From Oscillatoriales cyanobacterium M59_W2019_021 (lineage in GTDB: Bacteria; Cyanobacteriota; Cyanobacteriia; Cyanobacteriales; Geitlerinemataceae), in NCBI GenBank assembly GCA_015295945.1, contig DVED01000207.1:1-64000 (forward strand): 64,000 nucleotides of DNA. The letters run 5' to 3'. A program made the position numbers and the translations under genes. The notes beneath the pieces were generated by a model, which ran no database searches, was not told where the DNA came from, and saw only the letters and a program-made list of their open reading frames with translations. Shown here one piece after another: positions 48,895-58,428 of the stretch (the first letter of the stretch is position 1; each line of letters starts with the position of its first letter).

Positions 48895-50700
48895 ATGCGA
48901 CTATCCCAAATGCTCTTCGTGACGCTGCGAGAAGATCCGGCAGAGGCGGAGATTCCCAGTCACAAACTGTTGTTGCGTGCCGGGTATATCCGCCGCATCG
49001 GCAGTGGCGTGTATGCCTATCTGCCGTTGATGTGGCGGGTGTTGCAGAAAGTTTCGCAAATCGTGCGGGAGGAAATGAACGCGACGGGAGCGCAGGAGTG
49101 TTTGCTGCCGCAGTTGCAACCTGCGGATTTGTGGCGGGAGTCGGGTCGTTGGGATACGTATACTAAGGCAGAAGGGATTATGTTTTCCCTGATCGATCGT
49201 CAAAATCGAGAATTGGGACTCGGACCGACCCACGAAGAAATTATTACGACGATCGCCCGAGAAACGATTCGTTCCTATCGCCAACTCCCTCTACATTTAT
49301 ACCAAATTCAAAGCAAGTTTCGCGATGAAATTCGACCGAGATTTGGGTTGATGCGCGGACGAGAATTTATTATGAAAGATGGTTATTCTTTCCATACTTC
49401 GGAAGAAAGTTTGAAGGAAACCTACGCGGATATGGATCGGGCGTATCGCAATATGTTGCGGCGCTGCGGGCTGAAATTTCAAGCGGTGGAGGCGGATTCT
49501 GGGGCGATCGGCGGTTCGGGATCTCAGGAGTTTATGGTGCTTGCCGATGCCGGAGAAGATGAGGTTTTGTACACCGAAGATGGTGCGTATGCGGCGAATG
49601 TGGAAAAGGCTGTTTCCCTCCCCGTCGATGCCGAGGTTTCACCGTTTTCCAGTTACGAAAAACGGGAAACGCCAGGGACAGATACGATCGCCTCATTATG
49701 CGAGTTTTTGAAGTGTTCGCCAACGCAGGTGGTGAAAAATGTCCTGTATCAAGCAGTCTTCGATAGCGGGAAAACAGTTCTGGTTTTAGTTAGCATTCGC
49801 GGAGACCAAGATGTTAACGAGGTCAAGTTACAAAACGAACTGACGAAATTTGCCGATCGCTATGGGGCAAAAACCATTTTAACCCTCACCGTTCCCGACG
49901 AAGAGGCGCAGAAAAAATGGGCGGCAAAATCGCTGCCGTTGGGGTACATTGCGCCGGATTTGGCGGATGATTTCATTCAAAATAAAAAAGATGTTGCCCC
50001 GAAATTTTTACGGTTTGTCGATCGCACGGCAGTGGAGTTACAAAACTTCGTAACTGGGGCGAACGAAGCGGGATATCACGTTGTCGGTGCGAACTGGGGA
50101 AGCGAGTTCAAATTACCGGAAACCGTCGCCGATCTGCGTAAGGCAATGGCAGGCGATCGATCGATTCGCGATCCGAATCAAACCTTACAAACGGCGCGAG
50201 GAATTGAAGTCGGTCATATTTTCCAATTGGGAACGAAATATTCTGCGGCGTTGGGTGCAACGTATACCAACGAACAGGGGGAAGAAAAGCCGTTAATTAT
50301 GGGATGCTACGGTGTAGGCGTGTCCCGACTGGCGCAAGCGGCGGTGGAGCAATCCTACGATAAGGATGGGATTATTTGGCCGGTGGCGATCGCTCCTTAT
50401 CATGCTATTGTGATTATTCCCAATCTCAACGATACGGCACAAGTTTCCGCTGCCGAACAACTGTATTCGGAGTTAAATACGGCGGGGGTTGAAACTTTAT
50501 TGGACGATCGCGACGAACGCGCCGGAGTTAAATTTAAAGATGCCGATTTAATCGGCATTCCCTATCGCATTGTCACTGGAAAATCACTCAAAGATGGGAA
50601 AGTGGAACTGGTAGAACGATCGACCCAACAACGGCAAGATGTGGCGATCGAAACGGTTGTTTCTCTGCTGAAAGAGAAAATCGCCGCCGGATTATCCTAA
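48895..50700 (+). CDS. proS: Prolyl-tRNA synthetase
   Basis: A 601-residue class II prolyl-tRNA synthetase of the bacterial type. Motif 1: [20 protein letters not shown]. Motif 2: [20 protein letters not shown]. Motif 3: [17 protein letters not shown]. An INS/YbaK-type editing domain is inserted (~240-385; [20 protein letters not shown]). The anticodon-binding domain ends the protein ([40 protein letters not shown]). I chose the ATG at 48895 because of its ribosome site and the conserved [13 protein letters not shown] start. Confidence 0.97.
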   Translation: MRLSQMLFVTLREDPAEAEIPSHKLLLRAGYIRRIGSGVYAYLPLMWRVLQKVSQIVREEMNATGAQECLLPQLQPADLWRESGRWDTYTKAEGIMFSLIDRQNRELGLGPTHEEIITTIARETIRSYRQLPLHLYQIQSKFRDEIRPRFGLMRGREFIMKDGYSFHTSEESLKETYADMDRAYRNMLRRCGLKFQAVEADSGAIGGSGSQEFMVLADAGEDEVLYTEDGAYAANVEKAVSLPVDAEVSPFSSYEKRETPGTDTIASLCEFLKCSPTQVVKNVLYQAVFDSGKTVLVLVSIRGDQDVNEVKLQNELTKFADRYGAKTILTLTVPDEEAQKKWAAKSLPLGYIAPDLADDFIQNKKDVAPKFLRFVDRTAVELQNFVTGANEAGYHVVGANWGSEFKLPETVADLRKAMAGDRSIRDPNQTLQTARGIEVGHIFQLGTKYSAALGATYTNEQGEEKPLIMGCYGVGVSRLAQAAVEQSYDKDGIIWPVAIAPYHAIVIIPNLNDTAQVSAAEQLYSELNTAGVETLLDDRDERAGVKFKDADLIGIPYRIVTGKSLKDGKVELVERSTQQRQDVAIETVVSLLKEKIAAGLS

Positions 50701-50760
50701 AAGTCCGAATGGGAATGGGGAGAGCCGGGAAAAAAGGGAAGAGAAACAACTAACCATCAT

Positions 50761-50821
50761 GGTGCGTTTCGTCCCTCAACACACCCTACCTACTCACAAA
50801 CCCCAAACCCCAAACCCCAAA
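50761..50821. repeat. Dispersed 3'-flank repeat plus CAAACCC tract
   Basis: The string at 50761-50791 (starting GGTGCGTTTCGT) is nearly the same as 32461-32491. Nearly four copies of CAAACCC follow at 50795-50821. It is in the 227-bp gap after proS. Confidence 0.7.
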
Positions 50822-50927
50822 CTTCTTGACGTGTCGATCCCCGATCTTGGTAGCATCAAGTATGTAGACGCAACACGCCGCCCGATCGTCTGCGAGCGAG
50901 TCCGGCGTAGCTTGGGGAACGGAAAGT

Positions 50928-52517
50928 ATGGATCTCGAATGTCTGCCCTACGGTGCGGGTCACGAAGATGAGGGGATCTGTGTGTGGTTGCGGATGGGAC
51001 CTCACCGCATTTTGCTCGACTGCGGTCTGAGGGATATTTCGGTATTGTTGGGGGAACAGTCGCGGTTGCGGGTTGCGGATTTGGTGTTGTGCAGCAATGC
51101 CAACGCCGACAGAGCGAGGGGATTGCTGTACTTACATCGCGCCGCCCCCAGCTTACCTATTTTTGCCAGCGAAGTGACCGCGCAGTTGTTACCGCTCAAT
51201 TGGCTTGACGAAACTGAAGTTCCTGCATTTTGCCAGGGATTGCCGTGGCGATCGCCCGTCGAGTTACAGGAAGATTTGTGGGTGGAATTGTTCCCCGCCG
51301 GACATTTGCCGGGGGGATCGCTGTTGCGGCTGACCTACTCGGGAGGCGATTATCCTTGTACAGTGGTGTATACTGGCGATTTCTTGCTGTCCAATTCGCG
51401 CCTGGTAGATGGCTTGCCCCTTGAAGAGTTGCGCGCGTTAGCTCCCGATGTTCTCATCGTCGAAGGCAGTTACGGAACCGCTCGCTATCCCCGGCGGCGT
51501 ACCCAAGAAAACCAGCTTGCCGAACGCATCGAACGATCGATCGCCACCCGCGAATCGGTGTTACTTCCCGTCTCTCCCCTGGGACTGGCACAAGAACTGC
51601 TGATGCTGCTGCGTTCCCACCACCACTTTACCGGACGCGACCTGGATATTTGGGTAGACGATACCATTGCCGCTGGATGCGATGCCTATTTGCAACTGTT
51701 GCCGCACTTTCTCACCGCCGTCCAAAATTTCGCCCGCCACCAACCCCTGTTTTGGGACGATCGCATTCGTCCCCGGATGCGGCGGTTAACCCCCGAAGCG
51801 AGATCGTCTTTGGGCAAAACTCCGGCGATCGTTTTGATTTCTGCCGAATCCGAGGTTTCCCCCTATTGCCAGAGAGGGTCTTGGATGATTTTATTGCAAC
51901 AGCAACCGGGTTATCCTTCTGCAGAAGACAACTTAGAGGTCGCCAGTTCTGCCTCCATCAAAATCGAAACCTATTTACTTAGCGAACACTGCGATGTTGC
52001 CGGAACCACCCAACTGATCCACAACTTGCGCCCCCAACACGTGGCGATCGTTCGCGGTTCCCCGGCGTACCTTGCCGACCTCTCCAACCTGGAAGAGTTG
52101 CGAAACCGCTATCAGTTGCACTGTCCGGCAAGTGGTACGTTAGTCGAACTGCCGCTGCGCGAAAAATTCGTCCCGTCGGAACTAACCGAAACCCAATATG
52201 AGGGGGAAATCTCCGAACACGAATGGGGCGTTGCTGCCATCCTACCCGCCGCCATTGCTGCCGATGCGCGATGGCAGCAGTTTGCCGATACCGGAGTGAT
52301 CGAAACGCGCTGGCAAGGAGACGAGTTGGTGTTGCGGGGAATTTCCCAGCGAGAATTGTTGGAGAGAGGGCGCGATCGTCCGATTCCGGCAGAGGCTCCG
52401 TTTTGCGCCAACTGCACCCACTACCGCGCCGGACAATGCTGGAATCAAGCCTCGCCGCTATGGGGCTTCAAAGTCGCACCTGATGGCAGTTGTCCTGTTT
52501 TTGAGGGGAGGGATTAG
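50928..52517 (+). CDS. Beta-CASP-like metallo-beta-lactamase fold protein, metal site degenerate
   Basis: A 529-residue protein with the order of motifs found in beta-CASP nucleases: ILLDCGLRD, motif 2 region DLVLCSNANADRARGLL, motif 3 LFPAGHLPGGSLLRL (His126), motif 4 VVYTGDFLLS (Asp151), then a beta-CASP-like insert starting IVEGSYGTARYPRR. Active enzymes have H-x-H-x-D-H in motif 2. Here it is N57-A-N59-A-D61-R62, so all three histidines are lost and only Asp remains. The C-terminus has a four-Cys cluster (FCANCTHYRAGQCWNQ plus GSCPVFEG) that could bind zinc. It probably binds RNA or protein without hydrolysis. Confidence 0.75.
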   Translation: MDLECLPYGAGHEDEGICVWLRMGPHRILLDCGLRDISVLLGEQSRLRVADLVLCSNANADRARGLLYLHRAAPSLPIFASEVTAQLLPLNWLDETEVPAFCQGLPWRSPVELQEDLWVELFPAGHLPGGSLLRLTYSGGDYPCTVVYTGDFLLSNSRLVDGLPLEELRALAPDVLIVEGSYGTARYPRRRTQENQLAERIERSIATRESVLLPVSPLGLAQELLMLLRSHHHFTGRDLDIWVDDTIAAGCDAYLQLLPHFLTAVQNFARHQPLFWDDRIRPRMRRLTPEARSSLGKTPAIVLISAESEVSPYCQRGSWMILLQQQPGYPSAEDNLEVASSASIKIETYLLSEHCDVAGTTQLIHNLRPQHVAIVRGSPAYLADLSNLEELRNRYQLHCPASGTLVELPLREKFVPSELTETQYEGEISEHEWGVAAILPAAIAADARWQQFADTGVIETRWQGDELVLRGISQRELLERGRDRPIPAEAPFCANCTHYRAGQCWNQASPLWGFKVAPDGSCPVFEGRD

Positions 52518-52565
52518 GGGTTTGGGGTTTGTTATTGGTCACTGTTGTCTTCCCCTGCTCCCGAT

Positions 52566-52610
52566 TCTGTAGGCGCAGCCGAAAACCGGGCGAATGCCAT
52601 TCGCCCCTAC
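52566..52610. repeat. Palindromic intergenic repeat
   Basis: GGGCGAATG-C-CATTCGCCC (52588-52606) is a perfect 9-bp dyad, preceded by TGTAGGCGCAGCC. That preceding string also occurs at about 1662. It belongs to a dispersed palindromic repeat type common in cyanobacterial intergenic DNA. Confidence 0.65.
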
Positions 52611-52658
52611 CCAAATTTGTCCTAACTGCCTTGGCAATGGCTATACTCCTGATTCTGA

Positions 52659-52687
52659 ACTCCTGCAACTCCTGCAACTCCTGAACT
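52659..52687. repeat. AACTCCTGC tandem repeat
   Basis: Three copies of the 9-mer (last one diverged) in the ~290-bp gap before cpcG. The remaining gap is A+T-rich leader of cpcG. Confidence 0.7.
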
Positions 52688-52810
52688 TCTTTTTATAAAA
52701 AAATATTACAGATTGTGACTTTTACTCAGAAACGTGAGATTTGTATTAAAGCAAGCCCCTAAAATCCAAAACTCAATAACTAAACGTTAGAATCTTACGG
52801 AGACGTTAAC

Positions 52811-53572
52811 GTGGCAATACCTTTACTAGACTATAAGCCCTCGGCGCCCAATACGCGGGTGGCTGGATACGAGGTTCCCGGCGACGAGCAACCCAAAATT
52901 TACAATACGGAAAATTTGCCCTCCGGCACGGGCATGGACGAGGTGATCTGGGCGGCTTATCGCCAGATTTTCAGCGAACACCAAATCCTGAAGAGCAATC
53001 GCCAAGTGGCATTGGAATCGCAACTGCGCGACGGTCGGATCACCGTTCGCGAGTTTATTCGCGGGTTGGTGCTGTCGGACTCGTTCCGCCGCCGCAATTT
53101 CGATACCAATAATAATTATCGGTTTGCGGAAATGTGCGTGCAGCGCGTCTTAGGTCGCGATGTCTACAGCGAACGGGAAAAGATTGCTTGGTCGATCGTC
53201 ATTGTGAATGAAGGCATTCGCGGTTTCATCGATGCGTTGCTGTCTAGCGACGAATATCTGGAAAACTTCGGCGATACGATCGTGCCTTACCAACGCCGTC
53301 GGATTTTGCCTCAACGAGCTCAGGGAGAGACCCCGTTCAACCTGAAAACACCCCGTTATGGCGAATACCACCGCTCGATTCTGGGCTTCCCCCAAACGGT
53401 TTGGCAAAACCAAGTTCGTCGCTTCGTTCCCCAAGAACAGAAAGCCCAGGCAGGCAGTCCCGCATTGTTCCTCAATATGGCTCGTTCGGTCAACTTGCCG
53501 TCCAATCCGGGCGGACGGGTTGCGACTCAAACCATCAACTACATGGCATCGGTGCCCCGTCGCGATCGCTAA
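52811..53572 (+). CDS. cpcG: Phycobilisome rod-core linker polypeptide
   Basis: A 253-residue linker that attaches phycocyanin rods to the allophycocyanin core. The N-terminal PBS linker domain (~20-170) contains VIWAAYRQIFSEHQILKSNR, LRDGRITVREFIRGLVLSDS, and the NNNYRFAEMCVQRVLGRDVY segment. A C-terminal core-binding part follows (VNLPSNPGGRVATQTINYMA). GTG start with ACGGAGA upstream. It is a lone copy here, without cpcBACD, so it may be one of several cpcG paralogues. The absence of a C-terminal hydrophobic helix argues against the CpcL (photosystem I) subtype. Confidence 0.95.
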   Translation: MAIPLLDYKPSAPNTRVAGYEVPGDEQPKIYNTENLPSGTGMDEVIWAAYRQIFSEHQILKSNRQVALESQLRDGRITVREFIRGLVLSDSFRRRNFDTNNNYRFAEMCVQRVLGRDVYSEREKIAWSIVIVNEGIRGFIDALLSSDEYLENFGDTIVPYQRRRILPQRAQGETPFNLKTPRYGEYHRSILGFPQTVWQNQVRRFVPQEQKAQAGSPALFLNMARSVNLPSNPGGRVATQTINYMASVPRRDR

Positions 53573-53620
53573 GACGGTGAGGGTCGAGCATGCTGTTTGA
53601 GCCTGCTCTTCAATCCATCG

Positions 53621-53684
53621 GAGCGGGTTTAGCAAATGGGGGATCGATTGCCGATGTCTTGTTTGAGAAGCCCGCTCTTGTTTT
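53621..53684 (+). terminator. Probable terminator of cpcG
   Basis: GAGCGGG (53621-53627) pairs with CCCGCTC (53671-53677), extendable through a CAAA/TTTG pairing, over a large loop. It is followed by TTGTTTT. The loop is long, so confidence is moderate. Confidence 0.5.
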
Positions 53685-53726
53685 AGGGGTTAGAGGTTAG
53701 GGGTTTGAAGAACCTACAACCCGCAA

Positions 53727-54683
53727 CTACTTTCGGCGTCGCAGTACGTCGAGAAGCTTGACGAAGGTTTCAGGCAGGGGGGCGGTTGCCACGATCTCCT
53801 CTCCAGAGGTGGGGTGTTGCAAGGTAAGTTTCCAAGCGTGGAGGGCTTGTCCGGGTAGGTTGACGCCGATGCGGCGACCGGAACCGTAAACCGGATCTCC
53901 GACGATCGGCAGTCCCATGTCGGCAGTGTGAACGCGAATTTGGTGGGTGCGCCCGGTTTCGAGCTGGAATTGCAGAAGCGTGTAGTTGCCGAGGCGTTCT
54001 CGGATGTGCCAGTGGGTGACGGCAGCCCGTCCGCCCCGTTCTTCGAGGACGATCGCCATTTTCTGCCGATTGATGGGATGTCGTCCGATGGGTTTGTCAA
54101 TGCTGCCGGATTCGGCAGCAGGTGCGCCGCAGACGATGCCGAGGTATTCCCGACGGGCAGTTTTGGCTTTGAGTTGGGCTTGCAGGTGTTGCAGGGCGGC
54201 ATCGGTTTTCGCAACGACGATCGCCCCAGTGGTATCTTTGTCGAGGCGGTGGACGATGCCGGGACGCTGGACGCCGCCAATCCCGGCTAAGGTGTCGCAG
54301 TGAGCAAGGAGAGCATTGACGAGGGTGTCGTCGGCGTGTCCGGGAGCCGGGTGGACGACGAGTCCGGCTGGTTTGTTAATAATAACAATTGCGTCGTCTT
54401 CATAGAGGATATCGAGGGGAATCGGGTTTGCTTTGATTTCTAACGGGGTGGGATCGGGGATAGACACTTGCAAGCGATCGCCTGTTTGGATAGCAATTTT
54501 TTTGGAGGTACACACCCGATCGTTGAGGGTGACGTGACCGGATTCGATCAAGCTTTGAATGCGGGAACGGGAGAGTTCGGGAATGCGATCGGCAAGGAAG
54601 CGATCGAGGCGATCGGCGCGGGTTTCGGCTTGCAGGCAAATGGGGGAATCGGTCAACAGAAGACAGAGGGCAGAAGGCTCCAA
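53727..54683 (-). CDS. RluA/RluD family 23S rRNA pseudouridine synthase
   Basis: A 318-residue pseudouridine synthase with an N-terminal S4 RNA-binding domain (RLDRFLADRIPELSRSRIQS; SGHVTLNDRVCTSKKIAIQ). The catalytic domain has an intact catalytic Asp (PGIVHRLDKDTTGAIVVAKT). RREYLGIVCG and ETGRTHQIRVHTADMGLPIV are the other family motifs. It is closest in layout to RluD, which modifies helix 69 of 23S rRNA. The longest frame starts with TTG at 54683 inside a GGCAGAA repeat; TTG at 54656 is an alternative, and no ATG precedes the S4 domain. The true start is uncertain. Confidence 0.88.
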   Translation of the reverse strand: MEPSALCLLLTDSPICLQAETRADRLDRFLADRIPELSRSRIQSLIESGHVTLNDRVCTSKKIAIQTGDRLQVSIPDPTPLEIKANPIPLDILYEDDAIVIINKPAGLVVHPAPGHADDTLVNALLAHCDTLAGIGGVQRPGIVHRLDKDTTGAIVVAKTDAALQHLQAQLKAKTARREYLGIVCGAPAAESGSIDKPIGRHPINRQKMAIVLEERGGRAAVTHWHIRERLGNYTLLQFQLETGRTHQIRVHTADMGLPIVGDPVYGSGRRIGVNLPGQALHAWKLTLQHPTSGEEIVATAPLPETFVKLLDVLRRRK

Positions 54684-54701
54684 GGCAGAAGGCAGAAGGA
54701 C
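54668..54701. repeat. GGCAGAA heptanucleotide repeat
   Basis: Imperfect tandem copies of GGCAGAA overlapping the 5' end of the pseudouridine synthase frame. Same family as 13195-13239. Confidence 0.65.
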
Positions 54702-55174
54702 TAGACTTTTACCTTTGTTTTGTGGTCATTCTTAAATTGTATCGCTGTTGGTACGACGATCTACGATTATCAGAGATCGATCTTCGTGTCGCGAAGTCGA
54801 GTTTTGGTTCTAATTTGGCGAAAATCGGTAGCTTTTATTGAGAATGGAGTCATTTAAGGAACGAGTTTACAAGGGTTTGGGGATATGGTATTCTAAACGA
54901 ATGGCGTTAGCTTAGTTACTTATCGTACGAAAAACAATTTACCAGCGTCTTTCTCCAACGATTTTGAACTGAAGAATCAAAAACTTGGAGAACATCCGAT
55001 GCAAGATTTTTGAACAATTTGATATGCAAATATATTCAAAAATATTCTTTTGCGGTTAGAGTAGGGATAAAATTAATTTGATCGATAAAGTCGAGGTAAG
55101 TTTAGCTACAATCGACTCAACCTATCTGAAATTTACGATCGCCACCCGCCCCAAAAAACCAAACCTCAAAACCC
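54702..55174. other. ~470-bp A+T-rich intergenic region
   Basis: No gene seen; a plus-strand frame at 55078-55428 overlaps the antiporter out of frame and is not credible. Near 55055-55073 TTGCGG and TAAAAT lie at about promoter spacing and could drive the antiporter gene. No ribosome site precedes its ATG. Confidence 0.4.
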
Positions 55175-57403
55175 ATGGCAGCCGACTCAAAGTTTATCCT
55201 CGATTTGACAACAGTTCTCGGAACTTCAGCCGTGGGAGGATATCTTGCCAACCGACTGCGACAGCCCGTTTTATTAGGCTATCTTGCCAGCGGTTTGATC
55301 GTCGGTCCTTACGGCTTGAAATGGTTGAGCGATGTCGAAACGGTGAATGCCCTCGCGGCGATTGGAGTGGCTTTTCTTTTATTTGCTTTAGGGGTCGAGT
55401 TTTCCATTGCCGAACTCAAGCGCGTTAAAGATATCGCCCTCAAAGGAAGCTTGCTACAAATTGGCGGAACCATCGGTTTGGTTGCTCTTTGTTCGAGCAT
55501 TCTCGGTTGGGTAGAAAGTATTCCCCAAGCGATCTTTCTCGGGGCAATTCTATCGCTTTCTTCCACGGCAGTCGTCCTCAAAACTTTAACCGAACGAGGG
55601 GAAACCAATACCCTACACGGTCAAGTGATGCTGGCGATTCTCATCGTTCAAGATTTGGCGTTGGGTTTGATGCTGGCGATCCTTCCGGCGTTGAGCGAAC
55701 CGGAAAACTTATTATTCAGTTTGTTCGCTGCAATTTTAAAGGCGACCGTCTTTTTTAGCTTTGCATTTGCTTTGGGGAAATGGGTGATTCCCGGTTTAAT
55801 TCGTAATATTGCCCAAACCGAAAGCGGGGAACTCTTCTTGCTTTCTACGATCGCCTTATGTTTGGGCGTGGCTTTAATCACGGCGAAGTTGGGGCTGTCG
55901 ATCGAAATGGGAGCGTTTGTGGCGGGGTTGATGATTTCCGAAATCGATTATGCCGATCAAGCGCTGTCGAAAATTCTGCCCTTGCGCGATACCTTTGCCA
56001 GTGTTTTCTTTGCTTCCATCGGCATGTTGATCGATCCCCAAGCCTTGCTCGAGAATTTCGGCACGATTCTCGGATTGGTGGTTATGGTCATGCTGGGGAA
56101 AGCCATCGTGATTTTACCGATCGTTCTCAAATTCGGCTACTCGTTCAAAACCGCCGTTATTGCCAGTTTGGGACTCAATCAAATCGGAGAATTTTCCTTT
56201 GTTTTAGCTTTAGTAGCTCAAAAAGCCGGATTCTTAACCCAAGAAAAATATCTCCTACTTTTAGGGACGACGGCAATTACCCTCGTTTTAACGCCCATCG
56301 GGTTAAAGTGGTCGCCGAAAATTGCCGATTGGCTCGGTCAACAGCCGTTACTTTCAGGTTATCTCAATCGGTTTCGATCGGTGCAAGAAATCTCCGTTCC
56401 CGAGACCCTTCGCGATCGGGTGGTGGTTGCCGGATACGGTCGAGTGGGGCAAGTTGTCGTCAATATTTTGCGCGATCGCGGCTATCCCGTCTTGGTTATC
56501 GAAAATAGCGAAGCTGCCATTAAAAAACTGCGACAGGAAGGCATTCCCTATATTTTCGGCGATGGGGATTCCGAACTCGTCCTCGAAAAAGCCCACTTAG
56601 AACTGGCTAAAGCCCTGGCGATCGCCCTCCCAGACCCCGCCAGCACCCGCCTTCTCCTCAAACGTGCCTTGGAATTCGCCCCGCAATTGGATGTGGTTGC
56701 CCGTTCCCACGAAAATAGCGAAATCGACCTGCTGACGCAATTGGGAGCCTGGGAGGTGGTACAGCCGGAGTTTGAAGCCGCTTTAGAAATGGGGGCGCAT
56801 ATGCTGGCAACTTTGGGGGAAAATCCCGACGCTATTGGGGAAATGGTGCAAACCTTGCGCAAAAATCGCTATTCTCGCGTGCGATCGGATGCAATTGTCG
56901 AAGTTCGACCCAAAGATTTAACCGAAATTACCCAAGAACTGAACAACGAATGGATTGCCATCAAATCGACTTCGCCACTAATAGATAAAACCCTAGCCGA
57001 AGCCGATATCCGCAATTTAACCGGGGTTACGGTGATGGCAATTCGACGCGGAGATAGCGTTCGATATTACCCCAGTGCTACGACCCAATTACAAGCGGAC
57101 GATACCGTTCTTGTTGTGGGCGAACCCGAAGAAATCGCAGCATTCCACGATTTAACGAGCGGTCGTTGCGTCATCGGTGAAGGATACAATCGCTGGATGA
57201 CGCTGACGGAAGAATCGCCATTGGTAGGACTGCAACGCGGCGATTTAGAATCGGAATATGATGTGATCTTGCAAGCCCTTCGCCGACAGGGAAAGTTATA
57301 TCGCCAAGTTGAGGAATCGGTGAAGTTTTTGGCAGAAGATTGTTTGTTACTAAGTGGAATTCGCGATCGCGTGGAAGGGGTGGAAAAACTCGCACAACAC
57401 TAG
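55175..57403 (+). CDS. CPA2-family cation:proton antiporter with RCK domains
   Basis: A 742-residue Kef/NapA-type antiporter for K+ or Na+. The first ~390 residues hold about 12 membrane spans (GVAFLLFALGVEFSIAELKR, SSTAVVLKTLTERG, GLSIEMGAFVAGLMISEIDY with the conserved acidic position). An RCK/TrkA-N domain follows (~400-530; DRVVVAGYGRVGQVVVNILR with the NAD-binding GxGxxG). Then come a TrkA-C domain (~575-655) and a further ~85-residue C-terminal region. The RCK part suggests gating by nucleotide. It is followed after 29 bp by the Uma2 gene. Confidence 0.92.
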   Translation: MAADSKFILDLTTVLGTSAVGGYLANRLRQPVLLGYLASGLIVGPYGLKWLSDVETVNALAAIGVAFLLFALGVEFSIAELKRVKDIALKGSLLQIGGTIGLVALCSSILGWVESIPQAIFLGAILSLSSTAVVLKTLTERGETNTLHGQVMLAILIVQDLALGLMLAILPALSEPENLLFSLFAAILKATVFFSFAFALGKWVIPGLIRNIAQTESGELFLLSTIALCLGVALITAKLGLSIEMGAFVAGLMISEIDYADQALSKILPLRDTFASVFFASIGMLIDPQALLENFGTILGLVVMVMLGKAIVILPIVLKFGYSFKTAVIASLGLNQIGEFSFVLALVAQKAGFLTQEKYLLLLGTTAITLVLTPIGLKWSPKIADWLGQQPLLSGYLNRFRSVQEISVPETLRDRVVVAGYGRVGQVVVNILRDRGYPVLVIENSEAAIKKLRQEGIPYIFGDGDSELVLEKAHLELAKALAIALPDPASTRLLLKRALEFAPQLDVVARSHENSEIDLLTQLGAWEVVQPEFEAALEMGAHMLATLGENPDAIGEMVQTLRKNRYSRVRSDAIVEVRPKDLTEITQELNNEWIAIKSTSPLIDKTLAEADIRNLTGVTVMAIRRGDSVRYYPSATTQLQADDTVLVVGEPEEIAAFHDLTSGRCVIGEGYNRWMTLTEESPLVGLQRGDLESEYDVILQALRRQGKLYRQVEESVKFLAEDCLLLSGIRDRVEGVEKLAQH

Positions 57404-57432
57404 GGTGTCCGTTAGTTCTGTGGAGAATGTGA

Positions 57433-58158
57433 ATGATGCTATCAACACTGCCTCGTGCCGATCGGGTTGTCTTACACGATATCAGTTGGCAACAGTTTGA
57501 AAACTTACTGGCAAATCTGGGGGAAAGTCGGTCTGCCAGAATTGCTTACGATCGGGGAACGTTGGAAATTATGACGTTTTTACCAGAACACGAATACTAC
57601 AAAGAAACCATTGGCGATGCGGTGAAAGATATTGCCGAAGTGTTGGAAGAAGACTATGAAAGCTTAAGATCGACCACTTGGAAGCGAAAACTCGAGAAAG
57701 CGGGGGTCGAACCAGACAATTGTTTTTACTTTCAAAACGAAGCCAAAATTCGCGGCAAACTTCAGTTCGATCTCGATCGAGATCCGCCCCCCGATTTAGT
57801 GTTGGAAATCGATCTGACCAGTAAGTCCCTCGATCGGTTTCCCATTTATGCGCGGTTGGGCGTTCCCGAAATTTGGTGTTACGATTCCGGCGAACTGAAA
57901 ATTTACCAACTGGCGGGAGAGGCTTATGTGGAAGTCGAAATGAGCTCGATTTTCCCCCAGCTTCCGGTGCGAGAACTGCCGGGACTCATCGATCGGTATC
58001 GGTCGGCAGGACGGCGATCGTTGCGGCAAGCCGTCCGAGAATGGGCGAGATCGAAATCTGGCAAGTCGTTCGGGAAAACAAACCATCTCCCCAAACCGGA
58101 CGATCGAAGTTTGCATCCTCTGGCAAAACAGCGAGGGAGAATACAAACTTCGGGCTAA
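57433..58158 (+). CDS. Uma2 family (DUF820) endonuclease-like protein
   Basis: A 241-residue PD-(D/E)XK-fold Uma2 protein, a family greatly expanded in cyanobacteria. The nuclease core is PPPDLVLEIDLTSKSLDRFP (Asp, Glu and Lys positions), preceded by IAYDRGTLEIMTFLPEHEYY and followed by YARLGVPEIWCYDSGELKIY. The last ~40 residues are basic and low complexity and may be a divergent extension. Two adjacent ATG codons (57433, 57436) can start it. It follows the antiporter by 29 bp and may be co-transcribed. Its cellular role is not established. Confidence 0.88.
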   Translation: MMLSTLPRADRVVLHDISWQQFENLLANLGESRSARIAYDRGTLEIMTFLPEHEYYKETIGDAVKDIAEVLEEDYESLRSTTWKRKLEKAGVEPDNCFYFQNEAKIRGKLQFDLDRDPPPDLVLEIDLTSKSLDRFPIYARLGVPEIWCYDSGELKIYQLAGEAYVEVEMSSIFPQLPVRELPGLIDRYRSAGRRSLRQAVREWARSKSGKSFGKTNHLPKPDDRSLHPLAKQRGRIQTSG

Positions 58159-58172
58159 CTCGTCTGGCAAGT

Positions 58173-58292
58173 TTATGTCCGGCGAACTTTATCCTTCTGG
58201 CTGATGAACACCAAACCGACGACCACCGGAACCACAACGATGACAAACCCGGCAAGCAGGCTGTAGAAAAAGTTCGCTAAAGAGGGAGTCAT
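58173..58292 (-). CDS. psbX: Photosystem II reaction centre protein PsbX
   Basis: A 39-residue single-span thylakoid protein. It begins MTPSLANFFYSLLAGF, continues through a very hydrophobic stretch and ends GLVFISQKDKVRRT, which is the PsbX pattern (start MTPSL, ISQKD after the helix). PsbX lies at the periphery of photosystem II near cytochrome b559 and affects quinone exchange at the QB site. The ATG at 58292 is preceded by AGAGAAAG. It is on the same strand as dnaN and starts 136 bp after the dnaN stop codon. It is convergent with the Uma2 gene, whose stop is 14 bp away. Confidence 0.93.
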   Translation of the reverse strand: MTPSLANFFYSLLAGFVIVVVPVVVGLVFISQKDKVRRT

Positions 58293-58428
58293 ATTGTCTT
58301 TCTCTTGATTTCAAAATTATTCTTCACTAATTTTAACGATGACTGTCCCTCTTGGCTAGTTGCGAGTTGCGAGTCGCTTTTCTGACGTCGAGTCATCATC
58401 TTCATCTCCCTGCTCCCCTTGCCGTCTT

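Noticed and set aside
55858-56508. 216-codon frame inside the antiporter gene
   Set aside because: Out-of-frame shadow of a strongly conserved CPA2 antiporter; Arg/Ser-rich translation typical of shadow frames.
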